From positions 23,236,744 to 23,300,743 of the forward strand of contig OX359278.1 of NCBI GenBank assembly GCA_947179155.2: a stretch of DNA of 64,000 nt. The letters run 5' to 3'. Within the stretch, counting starts at the first letter, position 1; each line of letters opens with the position of its first letter. This DNA is from Hedera helix. Its lineage: Eukaryota > Streptophyta > Magnoliopsida > Apiales > Araliaceae. Positions 21,231 to 34,193 of this stretch are shown one piece after another. The notes beneath the pieces are model-generated. The model made no database searches. It saw only the letters and a program-made list of their open reading frames with translations, and was not told where the DNA came from. The position numbers and the translations under genes were made by a program.

Positions 21231-21698
21231 TCAATTAATTTCTAAACTTCCTCCATAATTCATAATTAATTGAAAATTAATAATTACAATTTTTACTAAC
21301 TTCCTCATTAACTTTTCATAAATTTTCGAATTAATTTAATTATTAATCCCTTAATTTTCATAACATTTATAATTATAACAATTAAACATAAACACATATA
21401 TATACATATATAATTCATATTTCTTACATTTCCATATAATCTCATTTAAAACATAATTTCTGCCTTTCCATAATAATTTAATTGTACAATTTTATTGTAC
21501 ATTTACCTCAAATTTTTTTAATTTTATATCATTCATCATGATCTCTGTACAGATTTAATTTACTAATTAAATCTCATCACATACCTTAATTCACATAAAA
21601 TATCATAAATAATTTAAACAATCTTAATAATTCTGTTAATTAAATTCTTATTTAATTTTTATTAAGTAATTTCTGAAAATTCGGATCCTCACAAAAAC

Positions 21699-22702
21699 AG
21701 TTAGTTGTAGTTTGTGATTTTATTAGTAAATTTCTTGTGAAAGTAATCATGAAAACTAGTGTAAGGCCGATGATTACTAGCCTTTAAAGAGAAATGGATG
21801 AACATGATGAACTTGAGTCTTACAATCGAGTCGTCTTACTCTATTTTTTTTTTATTCCTATGTCTTTATGAGCACAACTTGTATTGTTTTGATTAGTTGG
21901 GAATTAGAAAACTTATTAGATTGATTATTTGTGGGATTTCCTGTGATGAGTTTTAATACTTACTTGAACTTCTTGTGTTTGCTAAGTTAAGGCTTTCACA
22001 TAAGTTTAGGGGGATCATAATTACTTCTAAAAAAAATTAAAAATTAAAAATTAAAAAAATATATTATATGAGAATAATTGACTTAGTCAGAATTTTATGG
22101 CCTTTGCTATTCGAGCGAGTAAACCCTTAGGGATGTCTTTACATCTAGTGTCCTAAAGCCAACTGGTTTGGGAATCATTGGTTGAAAGCTCATTACAGGG
22201 GTAGCATTAAATAGCCTAATGGAATTATGCATTGCACAAGTCATTGTTAGTAAGTTAAGGGGTGAAATGGAGCGTAAAACGCATTCACTCCTATTATTCT
22301 TATTAGTAGATGTTAGAAAATAATTTCGAAGGTAGTATGATCCCTAATTTATGTGATTGCCTGACTTAGTTACGTGTTGTGAAGGTAAAGTTGTGAATTC
22401 ACACTGGAAGTACTGCATGTGATTAATATAAGAGTTTGTCTAAATTTTTGACTAGTTGAAACTACGAAACACACACACAATTAGGAATTTGAAATAGGGG
22501 CTAGATTGTCGATTATGTGAGAATTGTGAGTTTTGTAGTTCTTGAAATTTCTCTAAGGCTTATCTGAGTTACTTTGAGGCCTGAATCTGGTATATGGTTA
22601 TAATGATGTGTGTTATACTTGAAATTCATGGTTACTTCTAGTGTTTAGTTCTGCTAATTTATTTTGCTTAAGGACAAACAATTAGATAAGTTTAGGGGTA
22701 TT
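21699..22702 (+). other. Athila-1 3' non-coding region, last part, with polypurine tract
   Basis: It aligns with 58130-59109 of Athila-2 (shared GTGTCTTTACATCTAGTGTCCTAAAGCC type sequence and GGAGCGTAAAACGCA). It has AAGTTTAGGGGG at 22002-22013 and AAGTTTAGGGG at 22688-22698; the latter is the polypurine tract directly before the 3' LTR. No gene is visible. Confidence 0.7.
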
Positions 22703-24041
22703 TGTTGGGTCGGTGTTATATTTGCAAAGTAATTGCTTCTTAACTCATTTATTGCTAATTCTTAGGCATTTCTATTTCAATTTTATGGATTTTTGTGTAT
22801 TTGTTTTATGTTTGCAGAAAAAGAAGCTTGCGAGGGCATTTCGGTGATTTAATGATAAGGGTGACGCAGCTGCATCACAAAGTGATGCACCTGCGACACA
22901 AGCAGCCATCGTTTCTAGTAAGGTCAGACGCAGCTGTGTGATATGTGAAGCAGCTGCGTCAGAAGATTTCAACGCAGCTACGTGAGTTGTGAAGCAACCG
23001 CGTCAAAAGGCTAGTAAGTGGTTTCCACGTTGTTGAGCAGTTGCTGAGTCAGTTTTGATGGGCAGTTAAGTTACCTAAGTGCAGATAATTAAATAGCCAG
23101 AGAGACAGAATGAGATCTGGGGAAAAAAGAGGAAGAAAAAGGTTCAGCTTTGGTGAGAAATCCTCAAGCTTGGTGCAGAGAAGAGCAATAAGGCATTATT
23201 AGTTTATCTCTAACCCTTTGTACTTTAAATATTATCACTTACTATGGCTGGAACTTATTCATATGTACTTCATTTAAATTTGAATATGAACTAATTACTT
23301 TTGTTTAGGGTTTGTAATAAAATTATTTGTTTGATCTGAATGGAGTTATTACTTCTTAGTGTTGGATACATGTGAAGGTTGACTATCATACTGGTTTTAA
23401 TTGTATTAATTACCTGGCCAGTAATTAACTTGGTTTTTCATATGGAATCGAGAGAGGAATATGAAAATAGACTCATGTATGGTAGCATGCGACTATAGTT
23501 TGTTAACATAATTTGTGATTGAGATATAAATATACTTAATCGCCACGTGTAATTAGTAGAGAACCTGAGCTTATGATCCTTTTAAATTCAGCATTCATAG
23601 AAATATAAATTGTTGGTTTAAATGGGATGTTCTTCTTCAGTCTATCCCATGATCGGTAAAATTGGGGAAGATTTGTTGTATAATAATCAAGAGATATTAT
23701 TTCAGCTTAATTAAGAGTTCTTAATTAGCAACTCATTGCTTGTATTTTAACTTCACAGTAATAATTAGGTTCAGTTGATGACATATAGTTAAATTGTAAA
23801 CCCTAAACGTTGTTTAACATAGAGATCTCTAGTTTGGAGTAATTTAATCTTTGATATTAATTTCAGAACTTAACAATATTTTCAATTCAAAAAAATTAAA
23901 ATAATGTTATTTCAATTATTAACTAGTAATTCCATACTTTATTTGCAAATCCTTGTAGGAACGATACCTTGCTAGCCTTGTACTACGATTAGACCACGTA
24001 CACTTGCATGGAGTATTTTCTGAAACGGAAAAAGGAGAACA
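22703..24041 (+). repeat. 3' LTR of Athila-1
   Basis: It starts TGTTGGGTCGG just after the polypurine tract and ends GGAGAACA. It matches the 5' LTR throughout. GACGCAGCTGC palindromes are better preserved here (22862-22985) than in the 5' copy. An antisense open frame at 22772-22972 is only a by-product of these repeats. Confidence 0.85.
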
Positions 24042-24046
24042 ACACA

Positions 24047-24638
24047 CTATTACAAGGTACGGTATACAGTCATAAAATTGATTTTCAAAAGCTCTAATGG
24101 TTTAAAGATGAGTCAATGCCAATTATTTCAGCTAGACATTGTTAATAGAGGAAATTTGAAATGGACATATGATTCTAATAGATGTAACATATCGCGTCTT
24201 TAAACTGTAAATGTCATACAAGACGTGGTATTAAAGGCTGATCACCTGAACTATTATTATTAGTGTTTTCAGTCTTTGTGATTGTTAAACATGGAGCGTA
24301 TTCTCAATCTTATTTGATTGCTACACAGAAAGAATGTTTTCAGTCCTAGTGACTGTTAAACAGTTATGGGTCATATAACATCCATAATATTTAAAAAAGT
24401 TCAAGGTCTTATGGACCCCTCAATATCAATTAGAGTAATCATCTGAAGAGGAAAAGATAAAGTATAGTTAAAGGTTTAAAACTTAGTGTAAGAAAATATT
24501 TAGATTGAACATTTTTTTTACCTAATTTAAGTATTAGGAATTTGATGTGAGTAAAGATGAATTAAGAAAATTCATATTGAAGACTAAGTTGGAGATAATT
24601 ATAATTTCAATGACGAAATTCTTATAAGGAGAAGTGAA
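24047..24638 (+). mobile_element. Non-coding 3' interior of element A
   Basis: It continues element A after the Athila-1 insertion. Direct repeats of TGTTTTCAGTC..TGTTAAACA lie near 24265 and 24338. The end (GACGAAATTCTTATAAGGAG) resembles the purine-rich end of Tekay elements before the 3' LTR. No ORF. Confidence 0.6.
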
Positions 24639-25019
24639 TGTAATATCCTGAATAGTTATAAAACTTATAAATATGATATTAAAAGATTGGAGATAATTGT
24701 ACAGTAATTTCGAGGATGAAATTCTTGTAAGTTGGGTTGAATATAATATCCCAAATATTTCTAAGCTAGTAAATATGATATGAAAATATCTATATAAAGG
24801 TTATCAATTTAAAATCAAAGTTGGTGTGAAACTAATACCTAAGAAAGATTGCTCGAGTATACATTAAGCTATCTTAAAGACCTGTATACGACTTGAAAAT
24901 ACAATCGTATACGATTAGAGGTTAAAATTTTAAACCTAAACTATGTGTTATAAAAGATTGAATTATTTTTCGATCTATGTGTTATGTGATTGCCTATATG
25001 TGTCATTGATTAATATAGA

Positions 25020-25570
25020 AAAATAATTTTTTGGAAAAATAACGCCGAAAAACACCATTCACGAGAAAATACTTTTCATTATTTTGACTTTTGTATTTCA
25101 TGATATAGCGTTTATATGGGGTTTAGATACTTGGGAGCCAATAAAAATTTTCCCGAAAAAATATGGAAAACACTATTCACGTAGAAAATGCTTTTTTATT
25201 TATATATTTATTTTTTTACTTTTTGATCATTTCTTTATTTTCTGAGAAATTGTAGCGAAAAATACTATTAATGAAAAAATGTGTTTCGTCTTTTTGACTT
25301 TTACAGAATAGCGTTTACACGGAATATAAATAAGTAATATCTATTCAGAAATGTTAAAATTCAAAATTGATTAAGACCTCATTAATTGGTGAAAATAAAA
25401 CTAAAGAAAGAAAATCTAAGTATTATACGAAGTATAATAAGAGGATTATACGAAAGTAATACAAAGAACTATACAAGTATAATACAGATTATTATACGGA
25501 ATAATACGAGATTAATACGAGATATAATACGAGTATTATACGAAGCATAATACGAAAACAATACGATATA
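25020..25570. repeat. Direct repeats in the LTR of element A
   Basis: AACACCATTCACGAGAAAAT and variants recur near 25050, 25170 and 25260, each followed by TTTTTGACTTT or similar. From 25415 to 25570 a short array of TATAATACGA/GTATTATACGA units follows. All lie upstream of the TATA box, in the U3 part. Confidence 0.65.
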
Positions 25571-26028
25571 AATACAGTAGAGAATTTGAGGGCATTTTGG
25601 CCATTTTGAAAGTGTGAAATACTTACAACCTTTGTAAGTATTATGCTAGGATATTTTGCTAGATATTTGTAAAGTAAGGAGGCTTGAGCTATCTATTTTG
25701 CTTAGTTTAGCTTGGAAGTTTTGGCTCAATGCCCTAGGTTCGTAGGTCCTATAAATAGCAAGCTCTCATTCCTTAAATCCTTACCATTTTACAAAGTTAT
25801 TATCAAATATTAGTGAGAGTTCTTGTGAGCTAGTGTTATAATCAACTATTGAAGCCTTCCAAAGAAATAGTTAAAGCTTGCATTTCAAGAGGTATAATTT
25901 TTAGTTGTTATTATGTCAATTTCAATTCATAGTTTTAGCTAATTTGAGCAAATACAAGCAGTTATATTGCTCAAATTATTTTATATATAGTAGAAGAAAT
26001 TACTTTTATTAGCAGTTATAATACTCAA

Positions 26029-26138
<110 letters not shown>

Positions 26139-26929
26139 GTAATAAATCACTTTTACAAGAATACAAGAAGTTGTAATGTCCAATTTATTTCAATTATAAA
26201 GTAGAAAAGATTAAAAACTAAGTGGCTACCATGTTGAAGTTATTTTAAAATGTTCTTCGTGTTCTTGAGAAAAATCATAAAATTCTACATACTTAGGTTT
26301 ATGATTACATAATTATATGTTATAAGAGATTATAATACCTAAAATAAAACTTAAAAGATTAATTCTCGTAAGTTAAAGCCTAACTAGTTTATATAAACTT
26401 ATAAATTATGTAGGATTTTCGAAGAACGTTTAGCCTTAATATTTATTGGTAAAAGATACACCAATGCAAGTCTTCTAACTCTTATATGTTATGTTTACAA
26501 GTTATGCACATGATTTATATGCTTTGTGTGACAACCTGCTATAAATTGTTGAAATGAGATTTATTGGAATGTTGAATTAAAAAGTATGTTAAGTTAAAGC
26601 ATGTTAAAGTTTATTTGAAAGCATAAACTGTGTATATATTATTTGTTATACTTGTTAAGCTATTGTGCTCGTTCTTGTGAATAAAACTTATTTGTAGTTA
26701 AGAAGAATGATAAAGAAGATCATGGACGAAAAGAAGAATGTGTAAACTAGATTATTTATTTGTTTATGAATAAAGTCCTTATGACTTTTGTAATATAAGC
26801 AAGAAAATATGTAATCAAATATTATTCAATGATATTATCATATTATCATCATAGAGTATTATGTCTTTAAATTTGATAAAATTTAGAATTGTTAAATATT
26901 AAAACAATGTTGATAAAGAACTATATGTC

Positions 26930-27250
26930 TAGATGAGGATATTGAATAACAATATGAGTGTTGCAAGAACAAAGATCTAGGACCGATAAAGAAACCAAAT
27001 TCATTGCAAGGTTTCTCTGTTCCAAATACAAGTGTATTATTAATATTGTGAATTTCAAATAAATAAGAAATATCGAATAATATTGAATAATATTGTGAGT
27101 GATGTAAGAACAGAGATCTAAGTGATGGTATTGAATAATATGGGGAGTTCTGTAAGAAAAGGAATCTTGCCACAGATAAAGATGCAAACATTTATCACAA
27201 GATTCTTCTATTTTAAGAGCAATCATATTGTTAATGTTGTGAACCTTGGA
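26930..27250. repeat. Degenerate repeat in the LTR of element A
   Basis: GATATTGAATAA..TATGAGTGTTGCAAGAAC recurs near 26937, 27085 and 27125, with a longer shared tail (CAGATAAAGA..CAAACATTTATC type) in the first and third copy. The antisense open frames over it carry no recognisable domain. Confidence 0.55.
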
Positions 27251-27399
27251 TATATTGAAATATAGAATGTCTAAATACTAAGGTTAAAAATTGACCGATA
27301 TATAAGGTGTTATCCATGTATACAGATGAACTACAAGTTTATACTTGTTATAAGGATGAGATTGAGACCAAGTTACGATCCAGGGATTAGGTTAAAGAA

Positions 27400-28080
27400 A
27401 TTTTTAAAGAATTGTTTGTCATAGACAAGTATAACTGTTGGTGTAATTTAATTATTAACATTTATGTTCAAGTATTAACATTTGTTGATATCTTGCATGC
27501 TTTGGAACTCCATAAATTGAAAAAGAATTAGCCTTCCATAATGTTTATTGTCTTTTTCCCAACCCTTTACACAATTTCAAAATAAGAATATTTATAGGAG
27601 TACAATTTAATTTTCCTAAACCTAATAAGAATTAAAATCGTATTTTAAAAATATAATATACAAAGTCCTAATTAAATACTTCTTCTTAATTTATTTACTT
27701 TGTCGTTGGACCCACGCAGAATAACAAACATGGCTTGAATGTTGAATCAAATCTGCACCCGAGACCCACTAATTAAGCAAAGGTTGGAAATCACAAAACC
27801 TTCATTTTATTTCATTATTGGATTGCAGCCATATGCATCATAAACCAAAACTAATAAAGCAAGGAATGGGACCCACTATTTAGGAAAACAACATTGCTAG
27901 AAAATTAAACTAAGTATCAAGCAAACTGCTGCTGATTATGCAATGCGTTGGTTTCTTCACGAACTAAACAAGAACAACACCATGCACCCAGCTGACTTAG
28001 CCAACTTGCTAAAATCACAGTAATGCCCCTTAACCTTTAATTCCTACAAAAATGAAATTAAAATTAAATAAAAATAAAAT

Positions 28081-28124
<44 letters not shown>

Positions 28125-28219
28125 AAAACTCATAAATTAAAATAAAATAAAATACTTGAAAACACACAAATAATTAAACCTAAAAATATTCAATAATTTT
28201 ATATAAAATTCAATTATCA
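27400..28219 (-). repeat. LTR part of an antisense Athila-like fragment
   Basis: On the minus strand it starts TGATAATTGAATTTT right after a polypurine tract (+ CCCCAAACTT at 28225-28234). A TATA box on the minus strand lies at 27589-27596. It contains GGGGCATTACTGTGATTTTAG, a phrase shared with other LTRs here. The far end is not recognisable and seems truncated against element A. An (AAT)n run lies at 28083-28121. Confidence 0.6.
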
Positions 28220-28998
28220 AATATCCCCAAACTTAAACCTTTGTTTGTCCTCAAGCAAAAGAAAAAATAAAAATTAAAAATTAAAAACTAAGACACTACT
28301 AAATAAACCAACTTACTTGAGCAACAAATCAACATGAATTTAAAAATTAGCCTTAAAAATTGTAAAATGATAACTCAAAGAAAATTTTAAAATCATGTAA
28401 AGCCTAAAATTTTAACATATTTATTAATCTTGCTCTACTTAAGACCATTCGTGTGCATGTGAATCCAAATGTATCAAACTAGTCACAATGCAGATAAATT
28501 TAAGTTATTAATTACCTCATAAAGGATATATACCAAAACTCTATATATTTATTTTTCACATCACTCTCTGCTAATACAGACAAATATAAACTAAAGGATC
28601 AAAATATTTTAAACAATGAAATATACTAGGATTATTATTTTTTCTCCTCATATTTTTTTTCTTTAGTGAGTGCATTTTATGCTCCATCTAACTTCCTTTT
28701 TCTCTCTCTTTTATCTCTCTCGGTGAGTGCATTTTATGCTCCATCTCACTAGTGAGTGTGTTTTACACTCTTTCTCGCTTTGCATGTGTTATGAGTGAGT
28801 GCGTTTTATGCTCTATCTCAACCCACCACATAACTTTATATTTTCCCTTTTAATTTAACAATCCTAGAAAAATTACCTTAATCCTTTTTCCCAAATTATA
28901 ATCCGCCTAATATTTTGCTTCAAATTATAATCAAATAAAAATATATAATTCAAAAATATCTTTCATAAGCATTTAACCACAAACTTTCTCTAAATCAA

Positions 28999-30984
28999 TG
29001 AAAGTAGTATGCCCTCAAGCCAATCACATTTGATGTGATAAGCATATACTTTGTAATCTTGTTCATTTATTAATAAAAGTATCAAGGCATTTCTTTATTC
29101 ATGATTAATTACTTGAATTAATCAAATGGATAAACCCATAGTTTTCGAGCAATGCTTTTAGAACCATAACGAGGATCATGCTAATGAGATCTAAATTCAA
29201 GATAGCTCAAAACTAAAATTGTTCCTAATCGTTGGATCACTAAAAAGGGGATTAGTAGATCCGGATAGATTGGTACATATTATGCTTGCTCTTATGAAGA
29301 TGATGATTGATCTCATAATCATTTGTGTAGAGACACTAAAGCAAGTATGTAGGTGCTTATTAGAGAATAAGTTCACTGAACGTGACTCGCTCAAGGAACA
29401 CCTAATGGAATTTTACTCATCTGTCAATAGGAGTTCCTTATGTGATAGTCGTACAAGTGATCCTTAGACTTGAGATCATCTTAGTATCTTGTGTGTACTA
29501 AGTTATACTTTGACATATTCCTTAAGACCTATTGGTATATCAAAGGATGTGCTTGGGTATAATAAGGTACACATGGAGATAGATGAATGGTCAACAAAGG
29601 ATCTACCACTTCCAGTAAAGCGAGAGAATGTCCTATGCGATTCAATAAGTGCCAACTCAGAAATCCCTGGCCAGGGTTGAATGGAATTAGAAAGGAGTTT
29701 CTAATTTACATTAACTAGAGTTGTGTATTTGTGAATTGAAATGCATATAATCAAATAAATAAGATTTGACAGAAATTTCGTGTCTTATATTTGATTGGGA
29801 TATTGCATGGTAGAAGGATTGAATTGTACGGTAACTATTTGCTGAAAGGTTCTTTTACGATTAAATGTTGAAATCTATATTATCTGGAAAGTCGACTAAT
29901 CGCTAAGGGGGCTTACCCTTATTGTGGAATAATTATTTATTCTGAATTAAAGAGTTAATTCGTAATAAATGAATTAGAATTGTTCTAATTTATTTATTAT
30001 ACAACCGGTTTAATATGGAGAACCTAAAGGGTCACACCGCAAAAGAGTAATATTTATTTTAGAAGTGGATGACATAATTGTAATAATAAATTAAGTATAT
30101 TTAATTTATACTATGATGATATAATAAATTAAATAACTTAATATTTATAATTTAGTATTTTAGAAATACTAATTATAAATTAATAAGAGGAGTCTTATTA
30201 TTATTATTATTACTATTATTTTTATTATTATTATTACTACTAGAATTATTATTTAGTTCCTAAATGGTTTATGAATTAATTAATAAGTAGTAATAATATT
30301 ATTATTAAATAATTAAGTTCCTAAATAGTTTAGAAATTATAATTATAACAATTAATTAAGTTGCTAAATGGTTTAGTAATTAATTAATAAGAAGTACTCT
30401 CATTATTAAATAATTAAGTTCCTAAATGGTTTAGGAATTGTAATTAATTAATTTAGTTCCTAATTAAATTAGGAATCAAATTAAAACCCTAATCCTAAAT
30501 AGTTTAGGAGGGTTGACTAGATCTATAAATAAGAGGAGTCTTATCATAGATCAAGGTTACACACTCTTTCATTATGAGAGAGAGAGAGTACTCCATCATT
30601 CTCTAGATCTAAGGAGTTAGAGAGAGAGAGAATTAGGGTTAGCCACCCATGGTTTAGAGAAATCAAGATCCACTTCTTTAATTCATAGATCTCTTGGTGG
30701 ATCACCTCTAGAGGCTCAACACTTGGGGAGCTAACATTGATCCGTGGAATCTAATCGGTGAATTTGAAGAAGAACATGAAGGATTAAAGGGAGATGAACT
30801 TGTACCCGTGGAAGCTTGGTTCTACAAAGGTATAAATTCTTTTATCCTTTCTCAATTAATAATAGTCGCATAAGAAAGATCCGAGTTATTGGTTTGTACA
30901 AAAAATTTTAAAATCTGATTTTTATTGCTTCCGTTGCGCTTATATAATTTGATTATATGTATGCCATATTTTTGCAAACCAACA
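28999..30984 (+). mobile_element. Solo LTR of Ty1/copia type (2.0 kb)
   Basis: It starts TGAAAGTAGTATGCCCTC and ends CAAACCAACA, flanked by ATCAA at 28994-28998 and 30985-30989. It has a TATA box (TATAAATAA, 30524-30532) and TTGCTTCCGTTGCGC near its end. These ends are reminiscent of Angela/BARE-type copia LTRs, though that family call is an inference. The two short frames at 29219-29467 and 29489-29680 have no recognisable domain and lie in U3. Confidence 0.7.
30250..30510. repeat. Repeats with a CCTAAATAGTTTAGG palindrome in the copia-like LTR
   Basis: TTCCTAAATGGTTTAGGAATT and variants recur about five times, each separated by AATTAATTAATAA-type spacers. They end just before the TATA box. 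Confidence 0.7.
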
Positions 30985-32049
30985 ATCAAAACTAGTTAAA
31001 ACAAATGGATATGTGCTTAAAATTTAAAGGATCTCAAAAAAAATAAAAACCAATAAATAGTCAAAATTCAGACTAAGCAAAACTTTATCATTTTTTTTAA
31101 AAGTTATTAAATAAAAACTAAAATTTTATCATCGACCAACAATTTAAGTCCAATTTTTTTTCATTGCCCAAGTGACCCTTAAAAAAACAAAACAAATGAA
31201 AAATATGTATAACTAACAAATTCTTAAAAACACAATGAAAACACAAATTTTCTAAATGCATAATACCTACATACCTAACTAATGACAAAAAACAAAAAAC
31301 AAAAAAAACAAAAAAGAAATTGTGACACACACCCCCAAACTTAAAACAAATATTATCCTCAATGTAAAAAATAAAAGAATTGAAAAACAAAGGAATTCCC
31401 TTAAAATATAGCAATTATCCTCCTTGTCTGCTAAGCTTGGTTTGTAGGAATAGGAACATCGAAAAGGCTAGGGCATCGCATAAAATTGATCCAAATAATC
31501 TACAAACATAATTGAAGCAATTTATTAAAACCTACTAAAATTAAATAATTAAAACAAAATTAAAAATACTGAGCTACCCCACTTTCATAGGACTCACGAT
31601 TGCACTTAGCATGTGCAACAAGCCTTTAAAACCCATGGTTACCCCCAAGTGGACGAGTTGTGTCTATTGAGGGTTTGCAGTGAATATACCCACAAAATTC
31701 CAAAATTTAAAATAAATAAATAAACTAAAATAAAAACCTTATACCTAACGATACAAAACACATAAATAACAAGACATATCAAAAAGAAACGTAGAAGACC
31801 CCCAAACTTAGAACTGACAATATCCGCAAATAGGCAATAAAAAAAAAAGTTTAAAGAACTTCCCTTGCAATTGATCAGTTGTCATCCACAATAATGACCG
31901 TCTCCACTATTTGTTAAGATATGACCTGAAACAAAAACAAAACCAAAAATTAACAAAACCTACACAATTAAAACAAAAATACAAGTTTAAATTAAAATTA
32001 ACTTGGAAGAATTTAATATTGAAGAGCTTTGAAAAGGTTTTCTACCATT

Positions 32050-34193
32050 AAAATTAAGTACATAGTAAAGAAAACACAAAACTAGGGTTTTAAATACTTT
32101 TGAACCTTTGGTTGATGATCCTCTTTGCTAGGAACTTAAGGAGACTTGGATGATCCACCTTCTTAGATAGGAATCTTCACAATGAAGAGGTCTCCAACTT
32201 TAAACCTTGCTTAAAGTTTATCCAATCATGTAAGCTCACTAGATCTAACTTTTCTTCTTTGGTTTTCTCTCTTTTCTCCCTAGTTTTCTTTTGCTCTCAA
32301 CTTCTATCTCTAACTCTTAGAACACAAGATGACTAATGAATGAAAATAGGAGAGTTGTGTAATAATTAAACTTACTAGAAAAATGACCAACTCCCCTTTC
32401 TCTCTCTTGCTAATCTATTAGTGATATATATACATATTGTATATCTATCAATTTCCACCAATACTTGCAATCCTCTCTTTTCACAAAGCAAGATCCACTT
32501 ATTAAGGAATGTGACTGGCATGGGGGAGGGTTTTGGGGGACATGACATGTTAGCTTCCTAGCTCTCACACCACTTAACTAGTCTAGGATTAATTTTTACT
32601 AACAAATAACCTAAGGTTATCACGCTTACCCAACATTAGTTTGGTGTCATCTTTTCTAATTCCTCTAACCAATTAACTCTAGTAAGATTACTTTCCACCT
32701 ATAGTATTACCTAGGGTTTATTCACTAACCTCCATTTGGTTAATTCCCTACATTATACATATATGAATATCTTTCCATCAATTAACTCATGTAGAATTAA
32801 TTCTTTACACTCAAGTGACCTAGGTTACTTACTAGTTAATTATTTACATATAGATTTACATTTATACATAATCACCAACCCCAAGTTACAAACTAGACTC
32901 TCTTAGGGTTACCAAACTAACCCAACTTTGGTTAATTAGTCTTTAATCTTCCATGGGACAAGATCCACAATTTAAGGGAAAGGACATTGCATGGGAGAAA
33001 ATTAGGGATTTGTATTTTTTAGGCATGCATGGTGCCTTGATTCAACCTAGCTATTTTTTCTCAATTCCTACACTTAACCAAAGTATGGTTATATTAATCA
33101 TATCTAGTTTATTAACACATACATCAATTTATTTAGCATATAGCATATATATATATATCACAGTTACCCAATGAGTACAAAGTTCTAGGCATCACACAAT
33201 TAAAGGAGCACAAGACTCAAAAACACAACGCTCTATGATTTTCACGTGGCTCGAGAACACAACTGTCCATGACTTTCACGTGGCTCGAGAACATGATTTC
33301 TCACCAACTAACTTATGTGCAATTAATACTTTAACTTTCCTTATCCTTCCAAATTAGTAATTTGGTCATCAAAATAATTATCTAATATTATTATAATATT
33401 TCAATAATTTAGATCATACCATAAAGTAATTTAAATTACTTGTATAATCTCACATTATACACAACCTCTTATTAACTAAATAACTTAGGTTGTTTATTCA
33501 ATAATAATTAATATTATTCCTTAACACATTAATTAAGGTACTAACTTAAATAAATATATAATTTAGTCCATCAAGGCTATCATTCACATTAGTTAAATAA
33601 TTTAACCTTACACAAATATAATTAAATAAATCAATTATATTCCATGCTTGTCATGACAATTATTTATTTACTTTATAATTATCAATCTTCTCATTCACCA
33701 GTTAAGGTCAACTTTCAAGACATGTTAATTTGTAACATAGTCTTATCTTATTTTTTATTTTCATCATTTAGTTAATTTAAATTAATTAAATTAACTACTT
33801 GATAACTCTCATCAAATATACTCGTATCATTATACATAAAATTCCATATCAATAACTTCTCCAATTGAAATTTATTTACATATTAAATTTCTCATATACC
33901 TCATTATAAAATTGCTTACATAATCTTATTTGTCGAATAGTTCATCGAGTTTTAAAGGTATCATATTATCTTACTCTTAATATACCTCTTAGTATGCATA
34001 TTAATAAAATTCTAGGTTTTAAAATTTAAAAACCCAAATTTACTCACATTCAAATCTTAACACAAAGATTAGGATAAAATGTTTACTTAATTTCTATAGC
34101 TTTTACTTCTCCGAATCTAGGTTCTAACTTCAACCTTTATTTCATCATCTAAGATCTTATTTAAAGGTCTTGTCAAATATCTGGCATATTACA
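32050..34193 (-). mobile_element. 3' LTR of Tekay-like element C (partial)
   Basis: On the minus strand it starts TGTAATATGCCAGATATTTG at 34193, closely matching the start of the solo LTR at 36903. Homology to that LTR continues through repeated GGTTAATT.. blocks and a TATATATATCACTAATAG promoter region near 32410-32430. The downstream part is cut by the Athila-like fragment near 32050. The open frame at 32953-33174 has no recognisable domain. Confidence 0.65.

Larger units (their letters stand above)
18272..21693 (-). mobile_element. Solo LTR (3.4 kb), Tekay-like, inserted in Athila-1
   Basis: It begins TGTAACGACCCCG and ends GATCCTCACA on the + strand. It is flanked by AAAAC at 18267-18271 and 21694-21698, a perfect 5-bp target duplication. 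The minus strand is the likely sense strand: it ends ...TTCGGGGTCGTTACA like other Tekay LTRs, has TTATATAAAGG near 20457-20464 as a TATA box, and reads CTTGCTGAGCCGTTGTGCTC near 18930-18960. No primer site, polypurine tract or coding frame is present inside, so it is best read as a solo LTR left by recombination. Three short open frames in 19725-20184 coincide with its tandem repeats and are not genes. Confidence 0.8.
1175..24041 (+). mobile_element. Athila-1: old, multiply interrupted Athila-like Ty3/gypsy element
   Basis: The LTRs (1175-2518 and 22703-24041) both start TGTT and end GAACA. They are flanked by ACGCA at 1170-1174 and ACACA at 24042-24046, a target duplication with one change. 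Removing the element rejoins CATCAACGCA with CTATTACAAGG, which continues the local repeat of element A. Internal order is tRNA-Asp primer site, gag-pol, second ORF, long 3' non-coding region and polypurine tract. The pararetrovirus and an LTR lie inside it as later insertions. LTR divergence looks like several percent by eye, and many stops are present, so it is clearly older than Athila-2. Confidence 0.85.
28220..32050 (-). mobile_element. Truncated Athila-like element, 3' non-coding part, antisense
   Basis: Three antisense AAGTTTGGGG(G) tracts at 28225-28234, 31332-31342 and 31799-31809 have the same order as in Athila-1 and Athila-2. The block near 31600-31685 is homologous to 18150-18265. 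A splice-acceptor-like TTTCAG (minus strand, AG at 31926-31927) is followed almost at once by the first tract, so the second ORF is missing. No gag, pol, primer site or second LTR is seen. The upper edge near 32050 is approximate. A copia-like LTR sits inside. Confidence 0.6.

Noticed and set aside
29219..29680. Two plus-strand frames that looked like a small gene
   Set aside because: They fall in the U3 part of a copia-like LTR flanked by a target duplication, and no protein motif is visible.
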